From: Phoronis australis | Taxonomy: Eukaryota > Phoronida > Phoronidae | Assembly: GCA_002633005.1 (NCBI GenBank) | Contig: NMRA01000091.1 | Span: forward strand, 605,267-669,266 | Direction of reading: 5' to 3' | DNA: 64,000 nt | Part shown: piece after piece, positions 12,601 through 22,806 of the stretch | Numbering within the stretch: the stretch's first letter is position 1 | Layout of the letters: each line of letters opens with the position of its first letter | Translations under genes and position numbers: made by a program | The notes under the pieces: model-generated | The model's input: the letters and a program-made list of their open reading frames with translations, nothing else | What the model was told of the DNA's origin: nothing | The model's database searches: none

Positions 12601-15600
12601 CACAATGAGGCATTTGCCTATTTGTAAAACACTAGAATAAAATCAAGAAGCAATTTCTAAAAGCTTGAGTGAATCTTCACAGGGCTCGACATAACGAGCT
12701 GCAGGTCAAAATTCGACATGAAGTTTGGAAATGCGAGCTGAGATTTTTGTCAGCTCGTATCAAGTCGCTAAATGGGACCTGGAATTTCCAACGTATGCGA
12801 GCTGAGTTTTTACACTTCTCGGAAGAAACGTGCCTCCCGTTCAGTAACACTAGGACCTCTCTAAAAAGTAAGACTTTGCGAGTTTACGTGAGATATTGCC
12901 GTGCATTTTAAATTAGAACGCGTGACTTTGACTAGGTTTTAACTAGGTCCTAGCGTAGGTCCTAGTGTCTACTGAACGCACGCCTGGCAAATGTAAAGCA
13001 ACTCTTGTTAATCCGACCATTATTTGGTTGTTTCCAAATCCAAATTCAAAAGAACGCCAACCGAGAACAGCCCTCCCGATGACTTGTACATGTCAGCAAG
13101 TCGCATGAACATGGGATATGCAGAATCGATCTTTGACGCGTTTCATGTGCTAACACTTTCGGCAAGTTTTGCAAGTTTCCGGATTCGGGCCGGAAAGTTT
13201 CGGGCCACTGCATAAAACGTGATAAAATGTCACAACACGGCGGTGTTTCCACTAATTCTTAAGCGATCAACTTATCAAACTTTGTGGTGGACAAATATGT
13301 TTATTTTTTGCGTAAGATGCCCTTATTACATGTACCAAATATCCACGACAACATCCCTGATATTGCCGGCACTGCGGCACTGTTCGGTCCCGTTGTTAGC
13401 GCGCAAGCGGTCCCGGCAGAAAATCGTGACTTAGAGACGTGCGTCTCGTTTTTTATTGCCTATGACAGCCTAAGTCAGGGGCGGATCCAGGATTTTTATT
13501 TAGGGGGGAGGCCAGGGCAGAGTATTAGCCAGGATTTTGCCCGTCAGAAGGCGCACCTCCGAACTGCCAAATGGAATCTGGGAGAGTTTTAGGGGGGACA
13601 TGGCCCCCCNNNNNNNNNNNNNNNNNNNNNNNNNNNNNNNNNNNNNNNNNNNNNNNNNNNNNNNNNNNNNNNNNNNNNNNNNNNNNNNNNNNNNNNNNNN
13701 NNNNNNNNNNNNNNNNNNNNNNNNNNNNNNNNNNNNNNNNNNNNNNNNNNNNNNNNNNNNNNNNNNNNNNNNNNNNNNNNNNNNNNNNNNNNNNNNNNNN
13801 NNNNNNNNNNNNNNNNNNNNNNNNNNNNNNNNNNNNNNNNNNNNNNNNNNNNNNNNNNNNNNNNNNNNNNNNNNNNNNNNNNNNNNNNNNNNNNNNNNNN
13901 NNNNNNNNNNNNNNNNNNNNNNNNNNNNNNNNNNNNNNNNNNNNNNNNNNNNNNNNNNNNNNNNNNNNNNNNNNNNNNNNNNNNNNNNNNNNNNNNNNNN
14001 NNNNNNNNNNNNNNNNNNNNNNNNNNNNNNNNNNNNNNNNNNNNNNNNNNNNNNNNNNNNNNNNNNNNNNNNNNNNNNNNNNNNNNNNNNNNNNNNNNNN
14101 NNNNNNNNNNNNNNNNNNNNNNNNNNNNNNNNNNNNNNNNNNNNNNNNNNNNNNNNNNNNNNNNNNNNNNNNNNNNNNNNNNNNNNNNNNNNNNNNNNNN
14201 NNNNNNNNNNNNNNNNNNNNNNNNNNNNNNNNNNNNNNNNNNNNNNNNNNNNNNNNNNNNNNNNNNNNNNNNNNNNNNNNNNNNNNNNNNNNNNNNNNNN
14301 NNNNNNNNNNNNNNNNNNNNNNNNNNNNNNNNNNNNNNNNNNNNNNNNNNNNNNNNNNNNNNNNNNNNNAAAAAATCGATTTTGGAGCGTAAAAATGGCG
14401 GGAAATTTTTGCGACCTGGCATTTATGAATGCGAGCTGGATTTTGAAAATACGACCTGGGATTTTGGCTAGGTCGCAAAATGCGATCTGGCGATTTGAAT
14501 AGCGTCGAGCCCTGCTTCACTAATCTATTTATCATGATCTAATTAATAATTAAAGGAATTAGGAATGGACGTAACTCCCTGTTAAGATATTCACATATGC
14601 AAGACATAGCCACCTGCACCTATTGACGCTCTGATGGACCTGCGTTTACCGATTTGCATAATGGTCACTTAAAAGTACAAAAATTGAAGAAACACGCTTT
14701 ATGACAATTTCAGATATTGAAGTATAAGCCGAAATTGGCATATCTACTGTCAACAATGTGGTTAGAAACAGTATCATGGTACTGCCTTTAAATTCCAGCC
14801 CTGATCCTGTAATACCGATCCAGGGACCAGCAGACACTCAACTGATGGTACTTCAATTAATGCTAGAACCCACTGTTAACTTCTTTTTTACTGCATGTAT
14901 GTATGATGGACCTGTGAAAAGACCAGGTTGTCCAAAAGTTAGTAGACTGACATGGGAACTCGGCTCTCCTCTGCCTGCTGTTGACTCTTAAAATGATAGG
15001 TGTTGGTATTTTTCAAGAAGCAAGGTGGTTGTGGCGTGTACTGTAAAATCTCACATTATGACGGACACCGAACACGTGAAACTTTCATTTTCTTATTTTT
15101 TTCATAAAAGGTATGCAGCATCATATTAAGGCTTTCCCATGTTCGAGGTCCGTACAGTAGCTGCCATTAGAAAATATTTTGAAAATTTGTGATCCTCTGC
15201 AACAGAGTTAGAAGACCTTGAAAAATGATTAAAAGGGTGTGTTTGTCTGAAATTGATGACGCTTTACTGTATATCACTATTCTTTTGACATGAGGTTAAG
15301 TCTGCAAGGAGGATATCGTAGTCAACTGAGCAGTAGTTTTCAGAAGGAAGTCCCAAATAGTCAGCTCATCCGATAACTGACTATTAATGTTTTAGACCAG
15401 TGATTTTACTCAATTCTGTAATGGTATGCAATTAATTTGCTTGTGATTTTCCTTCATAGATTGTGTGCCACTAATTCAAAATACCAGATGATGTGACATT
15501 ACCTAAGCCTTCCCTTAGTGGTCTTGTTTTGTGTTTATTCGTTACTCATTTGAAGTTTGCTGTGCTGTTTTGTAAGTACGGTCTAGATTTGTATTTGTCC

Positions 15601-18600
15601 CGCTGCTTTTGTTGATGTGGTATTTCTCTTACTGTTTTGCAGACGGAGCCTTTCAACATCAAACGTATATCAGGTATAGGGGCTGATCTGAATATACCTG
15701 TCCCAGATCCAATATGTTTAACTCCAGATGGTGTAAGTAACTCAGGCTGTACTGTGACTTTTTGATGGCGGGGTTTAGGTGGATGTTATAAAGTGGAACT
15801 TGCTCGCTAATTCATTATCTCTGTGATTGCTTGGTTAAATTAGTTATAAACACATGTAGCAACGATGTGAATATTTATGAAGTAGGTTGAAAATTGACAA
15901 GTGTTTTTAAGAACGAGTTTTGTGGCGAAAATGATCCGGCGCAAGTCACTGAACCATGTCCAGTAAGTATCATGACGCGATGCTGGGGAATAACACAGCG
16001 TGATGTGGGCGATGTAAGCCCACGAGGTACGTCATTAGGGCAAAGGTCACGTATTTGCAGTATTTTTTGTTTTCTTATTTTAATTACAAGTTGTCAATCA
16101 ATACAACTGCACTTTGTTTATTGTAGATCCTGTTAAAATAGTATTGTTGTTTAGCTCCTGCTATACATTAGCTTAGTTATAGCATGCAAATACACCATTA
16201 CACATGAAATGCCAGGGGTTCAATGCAACACCTATAAGATGTGTAATACTGGCCTAATTCTCCTAAGTGCTGTTAGTTTCTAAAAAGTTCACTTTTGCAT
16301 GATGGACTACAATCTATAAATAGGACTTGTATGAAAGAATTGAAAATTGTATAAAGTGAAAACAGAATGATAATTTAAGAAAGTAACAGCACTTTTGGTA
16401 TTTCATCATGAGCATCTGTGTCCCATGAAATTTAGGCGTGTTATTGATTCCGTTGTTTTGCTGTGGATGTACTTTTTATTTTTAGTTAAATTTTGCTAGA
16501 AAGACACCGTTACTTGACTATTAATGGTAAATTGGTTTGAAATTGAAAGTTTAATTCTTACTACAAGCTTTCTACTTTCAGAAAATATATACTTCAGTCT
16601 ACTGAGATAATTTCAAAACTTTTGTAGATATTTGCCTAAATGCGCGGACTTGTTAAGGTCCTGCACAACCTCAATGAAACGGGCTGAGGGGAAAATGGGC
16701 CTTGATTGCAACACTGTGTATGGGGTTCTTACTCAGAGTGTAAAAATTTTTTTCCCAAGTTTATTCGTTTCCCACTCGATTATTTGCTCTTCGTATCAAG
16801 TTTCATCTGACAGAACGTATTGAGAACCAACTGTTTGTTTGACAGCACCCATAGTTGCATTTGTAATTTAGTTCTAGATACTAGTCATGTTGGCTAAAAG
16901 CAATAGACCGTTATGAGATGAGAAACAAATTGGATTTTTGTCCCATCACCCTTGGCGTCATGGTGCTAACATGTAGCCATACTGCACAGCGGGAATTTGC
17001 CTGAGGTTTTTCAGGCCTCCTGCTTGTTTTTCCCATGCGTGGCGCTATACACCATGTGCAAACTTATACAACAAGATTGAAGTTCGTCCCTTGTTCTGCT
17101 GGTGTTTTATTGATAGTAAAATAGACATTGGGTATTGTAACATTAAAGTATTTAAAGGTTAAAATAAGCATTTTATATATTAATTTTGTGTTTTCAAGTT
17201 TTTCTTGTGAATCGAACCAGCCTGAATTTATTAGAGGATTGTTCAGATGGAATGCAGTATATTCTTAATGTATGCCTCTATAACTTGTTTGCAGCCTCAA
17301 TCGAAGAAGCGAAAGCTGGAAGCTGTAGCCAATAACCTCAGTCTAGACATACCAGGTAAAACTGCTCATACATTCCATGCTCTAGTCTTCATAACTTCGC
17401 CTGTTTCTCAACAGGCATTCACAAGAGCTGCAGTTCTAAAGAACTTCATCTCTGTGAGCGAGTTTCAGTGTCTCGCGATATTCTTCCTTTCATGTTCGAA
17501 GTAAAACAACATTTCAGAAAAGCGTCTTTAATGTACGATATTTTCAAAATAAACTAAAAAAACTTCGTTTGAACTCGGATTCTTCTAATCTTTCATGAAC
17601 GTATTGTTAGAGATATTTGTTCACCTTTTATCGCTACAAAAAAATATTTGCCAAGCTTTAAAGTCAGAGCTAAATGTTCAGTTGCACCCAAATGCTAATT
17701 GTTTATTCATGAAAGTACGTACACAAAGTATGTGGAGTAGCACCTGTCGAGATACAGCCACAATTGAAATGGGTTCTAGTAGTTGAAAAGAAATGGAGAC
17801 TTTGTCGAGGTTTAGTGTGTTGAAGCTTTGTCAAATTTCAACATGTCCACTTTATTTCGAAAACTACTGTGGACTGCAGGTTGGCATATACGCGTGTTGT
17901 CACTGACAATGGGCTGCACATGTATAACATCACGATTGCGTAAATGGAAAGTGTAACTGCTCAATATTGACCTATCGCTAGCTCTTTCCTCATGTGAAAT
18001 GTCGACAAACAAACAACAAGGTTTACACGGTAACATGTTGTTTGTCGGGTAAAATGGTGTCTTGGATACGAAGGTGTGTTAAGATTGCTGCGTTCTAATT
18101 GGTCAGTTAAGCTGTCACTCAAAAAATCTTGTCGATAGTTCAATTACAAGAACGCTCTTCTCGTTTCATCTATAGGCTCCAAAGTAATGGTTCTTCCAAA
18201 TGGTTCATGTCCATCCAACAAACACATCTTGGAATTAATAGATACACTCAAGCCCCAAATTGTGGAGTTAATGGAACATGCCAACAAGGTGAGTCTAGAA
18301 ATATTCACTTTATGCATTAAGTAATTACTCTATTTTGAGGACATCTACTCATCCCAGGTGCGATGTAACAGTAAACTTAGTGCATGAACTTATGCAAACC
18401 AGGTAACACAGTTTATTGTATCGCAATAATGTTGCTCAAGTTTGGTTAAACTTTTGTGTGCTTAAAAAATTATGCAGGCACAATTTGCCTCCACAGAGTC
18501 ATTAGTTACTTGACAAATGATTTTGTCTTAAAAATATTGACTTGATTTCAAGCGAATATAACCTGTTGAAGTGGTTTTTCCATATCCAGTCAGAATCAAC

Positions 18601-21600
18601 CTGGTTTCAAGTAAAAATAGCCTGCTGAATTATTTTTCTGTTTCCAGATTAAAATGTGGATCAGCTACCTCATACCCAGGATAGAGGACGGCAATAACTT
18701 TGGTGTGTCTATACAAGTGAGTTTTTTCTATCTTCAATTTCCTCCAGAATGAAGGTGGTGTGCTTCAAATTTTGCTTCAAAAATTAAAGCGACATTCTCT
18801 GTGAGCAAAATATTTTTACACAAATTAACAGGAGTGCAGAATCTAACCCACTACCTTGGTAATAGCAGCCGAATGTTCTGCCACTGAGCCAAATCCCATG
18901 CATAGAAAAGCTAGTATTTGAAGTGTTGGGACACCATACTTGATTTTCAGCGAATGCTGTGCATCAAACTAAGGATTTTTAATAAAACCTAAAAAAATAA
19001 TGGATTTTGTTGTTTTAAAGCTGTGATCAAATCTAATAACTTCAAGAAGTCTGTCTACTGTGAGGAACACTTGTTGTTGCTCTCTGAAAAGTATCCCTTT
19101 TAGTTGTTTCTCATGCAATCTGAATTCCTTTAGTATACAACCAGAAGGTGTGAAGTCTNACAGGCTACTTTAATTTTTGACAACATTGGACAAGACAACT
19201 AGTTCTTGTCTGTCAATCATCTAAGTTCTTAACAGGTCCTCCTGGAGGCAATTTGTTTGCAAGTGCTGGATTTTATGTTTTAACCTATTAAAAATAATTA
19301 AAAAATTATGGGTCATGGGTTGGAGAAATAAATGAAAAATATGGGCGGTGGGTACGAAATAAAAGTGCCTTCCCCCCCCTCCCATACAGATTTTGCTGGA
19401 ACAGCCCTAAAGATTTTTAATAAAACCTAAAAAAATAATGGATTTTGTTGTTTTAAAGCTGTGATCAAATCTAATAACTTCAAGAAGTCTGTCTACTGTG
19501 AGGAACACTTGTTGTTGCTCTCTGAAAAGTATCCCTTTTAGTTGTTTCTCATGCAATCTGAATTCCTTTAGTATACAACCAGAAGGTGTGAAGTCTGCGT
19601 AGAAAATCTGCTCAATTTCATGAAATAATTACTGGCTATGTTCTCTTCTTGTATGTTGCCGAATATTGTCTTACTTTTGTTCAGTTCCTGCTGTCTAGTT
19701 TACAGCTGATCTCTTGCTCTGTCCACTTGAGTCAAACCCGAGTACTTTGCAGCTAGTTTGCTTCTATTTTTTTCATCAAATTTCACATTGATTAGAAGGA
19801 AGCAAGACACCTAAAAGATTTCCATCGCACTTCATTTCAGGAAGATACTTTAGCTGAAGCACGCCAGGTTGAAAGTGAGGCTGCCACATTTGTGGAACAA
19901 ATTTCACGCTACTTCCTGCTCAGAGGCAAGCTGGTCTCCAAAGTCGCCAAATATCCCCATGTGGTGTGTAAGACAGGAAACTGCTGTTCACAACTAAAGT
20001 TTTATCACAACTTTTCTTGAACGTGGAAAATGTATATACTGATGTGTTGTGATAACTTTTCAGGGCTTGGAACAATCTGACAGTTTGTTATTGCTTGACA
20101 CCATGCTCAACTCACAAAATGACCTGCTGTGATGAGCCATTAAGTTGTAGAGCCTGGTACTAAGCAACAGCAAATTGTCATCTCTTTCCAAGCCAAGAAA
20201 TAACACCTAATTTGGCTAACGAACAATTTAAATTGGAACTTGCATGCTAATTCCTTATCTCTGTGATTGCTTGGTAAATTTAGTTAGAAACACAACATAT
20301 AGGGACGATTTGAATATGAAGTGGGTTGAAAATTGCCAAAAATTTTTAAGAACGAGTTTTCTGACAAAAGTATTCTGCCGCAAATCACTCAATTGTGTCC
20401 AGTTAGTATCGTGACGTGGTGTTGGGGAATAACACTGCATGATGTGGGTTATGTGAGCCCCCAAGTGCAAAGGTCACCTATTTGCAGAATTTCTTGTTTT
20501 CACATTAAAGTTTTCAATGAATGCAACTGCAGTTTGTTTAGCACAGATGATGTTCAAATGCATTGTCGTTTAGGGGGTTTATTTTCCCTGTAACTTCATT
20601 TATATTTTCAATTTTAATTACTAATTAATAGAAGCCAAAAGTACTCCTACAAAATGAGCTACAATTCCCTATCGTGATAAATTGACCCACAATGCCCTGT
20701 CACGACAACTGGTCAGAAGCCAAATTCGCTGTCATAGTAGTCTAACCTCATGACCGAGAATGAAGGGTAGTAACTGTTATAATAACAAGTAAATTAGTAA
20801 GGTGACCAAGCCATTCTGTAATTAGAATTTTTCTTCCCTGATGGTTATTACCGGTAGTTTTTGCTGTTAACAGAATGCCATCATGATGAGGAAATGGTAT
20901 TTTGTCCAGTTTGTTTTGTACGGTGTAAAATTTGTTTTGAAGTATTTCCTTTTTTGCTGAATTGGTAAATGTTACTGGTCATAGGTATTCCAACTGTTTC
21001 ATAATCAATATAAACCTTGTAGTAGAGAAAGTGATTTGTCACATTTACGGTCAGCCTTATTTGATTTAAGTCCTATGTGTTTTCCAAATGCAGGACGACT
21101 ATCGACGGGCTGTTCAAGAGCTTGATGAGAAGGAGTTCATCACACTTCGCCTTACCTGCTGTGAACTAAGGAATCAATATGTAAGTTCATAAATAAATAA
21201 AATAGATGCTGGAATGCCGTGCAGTTACCGACGAATAGGAATATAAAATAGTAAAGGTAAAATGACGAGCGTTGGTACTAAAATTTATTAAAATATTCCA
21301 CACCTTTCAAGCGGTAAGGGCATGGCACAGGCTCTGGGTCAGAGTGATACATACATATGGTGGCTAATCCCATGCTATAAACCTTTTTTGAGATAAAAGT
21401 TACACAGCCTACAAGTTGTGCTCAGCATCTGTCGACTCGTGTAGAAGTCATTGATTCGCGTGCTGGGCAGTCATTGGTATTCTGGTCTAATTTTATGAAA
21501 AAATCCCCTTCAATATTACTGGATCAGCTATTCCAAGGGGTAGTAGCAGGGTATTTAAAAGATGTTTGTCCAAAATATTTCATCCGAGGAGTTACAGAGA

Positions 21601-22806
21601 ACTTGAGCTTCTACGAGTGCATTAATAATGTACATCTCTTGTGTGCTTAATATCAGTTGAAAGGTTAAGGGTCATAAGAAACATTGAACATGTGGCTGAG
21701 TTTATGTTCCACATGGTGATCGATTGGGAGAAGTCTAACCTGTGCAAACTGGGCTCTGCCAATGTGAGAGCACGGTCTGAGGCCATGGATGAAACAAATG
21801 GTTTTAATTTTGAGTTATTTGCAATTGTGCCTAAATTTGCGCCAAGCTGTATATGTGCTTCTAAGAAGAAAATGACCGCTCCTATCCAGTTTTAGATGGA
21901 TCTGGCCTTTTTGCACCCCTAGTGGCCATTTTTATTATTTTCAAGACTGCTTTTGGCATCTGCCTCCGTATCCACAAAACGCTTGAAGAATCGTTTGAAA
22001 GCTGGCAAATCTGCTCCGTACTAGGTGAACATGGCACCTTGAGACTGTTCTAATATACCGCCTTTCGTTTTCTTTGCGTATGTCTCAATAACTATAAGTT
22101 CTGTGACAGAGCTGGCTGGCACTGGTTTTTGGATGGATCCGACTACTGTGGAGCACCCTGGTGACAAATTGTCGCTGTGTCTGCTTTGATATCTTTAGTT
22201 TGTCTTTGGATCTTTATGAAGTTCATCCTATGTCCTTCTAATAAGGAGAGCCTACACAACTGATGTTGATTTTTGGATAAATCCAACTCTACGAAAATAG
22301 TTTTTAAAAATTAGCACCCCTTATGTCTTTAGCGTTTCCGTGCACATGGTAATCGTATATCAGTGCTCTCTGCTGCTCTTGCTATATAGTACAATTATAG
22401 TTTATGACATCACCTAAGTCAACAAAAAATGCCTCCCAAAATGGCCTCAAAAGTGGTTTTATAAACCCTAGATGAGAAGTGCATCTATGCGAAAACTCTA
22501 TAAGTTATGCTTAGGTTTACCTCAATGGTTTTTGTGGAGAATTTGGTTGTCTGAATTCGATCACGTCTGCTGCGCGTTTGAGATAATGCGAACTTAGGAT
22601 TCCGGTTTAACGTTGACTAACACCGTTTGTGTGGTGTTGCTGCTTTACCTGCCTTAAGATTGACATTGGGAATGGGTTCAGATTTCACCATCTACAATGT
22701 CTTTCAATTCTTCATCTTTCAGGCTGGTCTCCATGATGTAGTTACAAAAAATCTTGAAAAGATCCGCAAGCCGCGAACAGTCAACGGTCATGACTCCATG
22801 TACTAA
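9651..22806 (+). CDS. PSME3: Proteasome activator subunit 3 (PA28gamma/REGgamma), ten exons
   Basis: Exons: 9651-9665 (start exon, inferred), 11014-11046, 12409-12471, 15643-15732, 17295-17355, 18176-18288, 18648-18716, 19841-19963, 21094-21180 and 22723-22806. This gives 245 aa (human about 254). The protein forms a heptameric ring that caps the 20S proteasome in the nucleus and stimulates ubiquitin-independent degradation. Matches run the whole length: FPKKVLELDDLLK, LNIPVPDP, a basic KKRK nuclear-localisation patch in exon 5, the activation-loop segment IPRIEDGNNFGVSIQ in exon 7, RGKLVSK around the lysine equivalent to human Lys188, and DEKEF-TLRL in exon 9. Introns 1 and 3 would use GC donors (CAG|GCAAGT and AAG|GCAAGT). 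The 15-nt first exon MSVKQ rests on phase, Kozak-like context and its promoter, so it is the least certain part. A second terminal exon exists at 25984. Confidence 0.93.
9829..9948 (-). pseudogene. Possible retropepsin-like fragment
   Basis: Within an open frame on the minus strand (about 9658-10008) is VYPVKIHVHG...CVLDSMMGSTLSSI. It resembles the strand-flap-DSG region of retroelement aspartic proteases, with the catalytic motif altered (DSM). It has no neighbouring reverse transcriptase and is probably debris in PSME3 intron 1. Confidence 0.22.
10049..10144 (+). pseudogene. Possible retropepsin-like fragment
   Basis: The + strand frame reads VTVINGVSRYLLDAGCKLV followed by TPGLATALGI. It resembles the ING-x-LLDTGA start of retrotransposon proteases, with DAG in place of DTG/DSG. 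It lies about 100 bases from a similar fragment on the opposite strand. No gag, RT or LTR is seen around it. Confidence 0.25.
11812..11872. repeat. Two-copy short tandem duplication
   Basis: The block TTAAGTCTTAAGTCACTTTT is followed about 30 bases later by TTAAGTCCTAAGTCACTTTT, both ending CTTG. It lies in PSME3 intron 2. Confidence 0.6.
12839..12977 (-). mobile_element. MITE with GTTCAGTAAC termini (complete copy)
   Basis: It begins GTTCAGTAACACTAGGACCT and ends with the imperfect reverse complement GTCCTAGTGTCTACTGAAC. The interior includes TTTACGTGAGATATTGCCGTG, the reverse complement of the interior of the copies at 8306 and 51084. It is about 139 bp with no coding capacity. Confidence 0.7.
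13476..13609 (-). repeat. GGGGCGGATCCAGG repeat, cut by the gap
   Basis: This is the reverse-orientation copy of the repeat at 28211 and 28666. It shares CAGGGGCGGATCCAGGATTT, the ATTAGCCAGGATTTTGCC segment, the TGCCAAATGGAATCTGG segment and the G-run/C-run pair. It ends in the N gap after GGCCCCCC. Confidence 0.7.
13610..14369. other. Assembly gap (760 N)
   Basis: A run of N. The open frames that cross it on both strands are artefacts of translating N. Confidence 0.99.
15792..16138 (+). repeat. Dispersed repeat A, copy 1 (PSME3 intron 4)
   Basis: About 345 bp aligns with 20232-20558 in the same orientation. Shared blocks are TTATCTCTGTGATTGCTTGG, TTTTTAAGAACGAGTTTT, TGGGGAATAACAC and GGCAAAGGTCAC-like sequence. 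No coding capacity; terminal repeats are not obvious. Confidence 0.7.
18541..18647 (+). repeat. Tandem duplication of the exon 7 acceptor region of PSME3
   Basis: Two roughly 48-58-base copies (18541-18589 and 18601-18647) share TTTCAAG...ATA(A/G)CCTG(T/C)TGAA and a polypyrimidine tract ending in TCCAG. The second copy is the true acceptor of exon 7. The first is a decoy acceptor that would add an in-frame TGA at 18626. Confidence 0.6.
18974..19158 (+). repeat. 185-bp duplication, copy 1, ending at an N
   Basis: By eye it is identical to 19412-19596. The first copy stops exactly at the single N at 19159, which suggests an unresolved contig overlap rather than a real duplication. Confidence 0.8.
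19412..19596 (+). repeat. 185-bp duplication, copy 2
   Basis: Same sequence as 18974-19158. It runs on without interruption into downstream intron sequence leading to PSME3 exon 8, so this is probably the true copy. Confidence 0.8.
20232..20558 (+). repeat. Dispersed repeat A, copy 2 (PSME3 intron 8)
   Basis: Diverged copy of 15792-16138, in the intron after exon 8. Confidence 0.7.

Larger units (their letters stand above)
12680..14514. mobile_element. Composite hAT-like element with CAGGGCTCGAC ends
   Basis: CAGGGCTCGAC at 12680-12690 faces its reverse complement GTCGAGCCCTG at 14504-14514, and CTTCA(C) is present just outside both ends as a possible target duplication. Flanking interior DNA repeats a gcgagctg/gacctgg motif on both sides. 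Nested inside are a complete 139-bp MITE (12839-12977), the start of a G/C-run repeat (13476) and the assembly gap. No transposase is visible; any coding part could lie in the gap. The whole lies in PSME3 intron 3. Confidence 0.5.

Noticed and set aside
13525-14535. Long open frames on both strands across 13.5-14.5 kb
   Set aside because: They consist almost wholly of the 760-N gap; no coding evidence remains.
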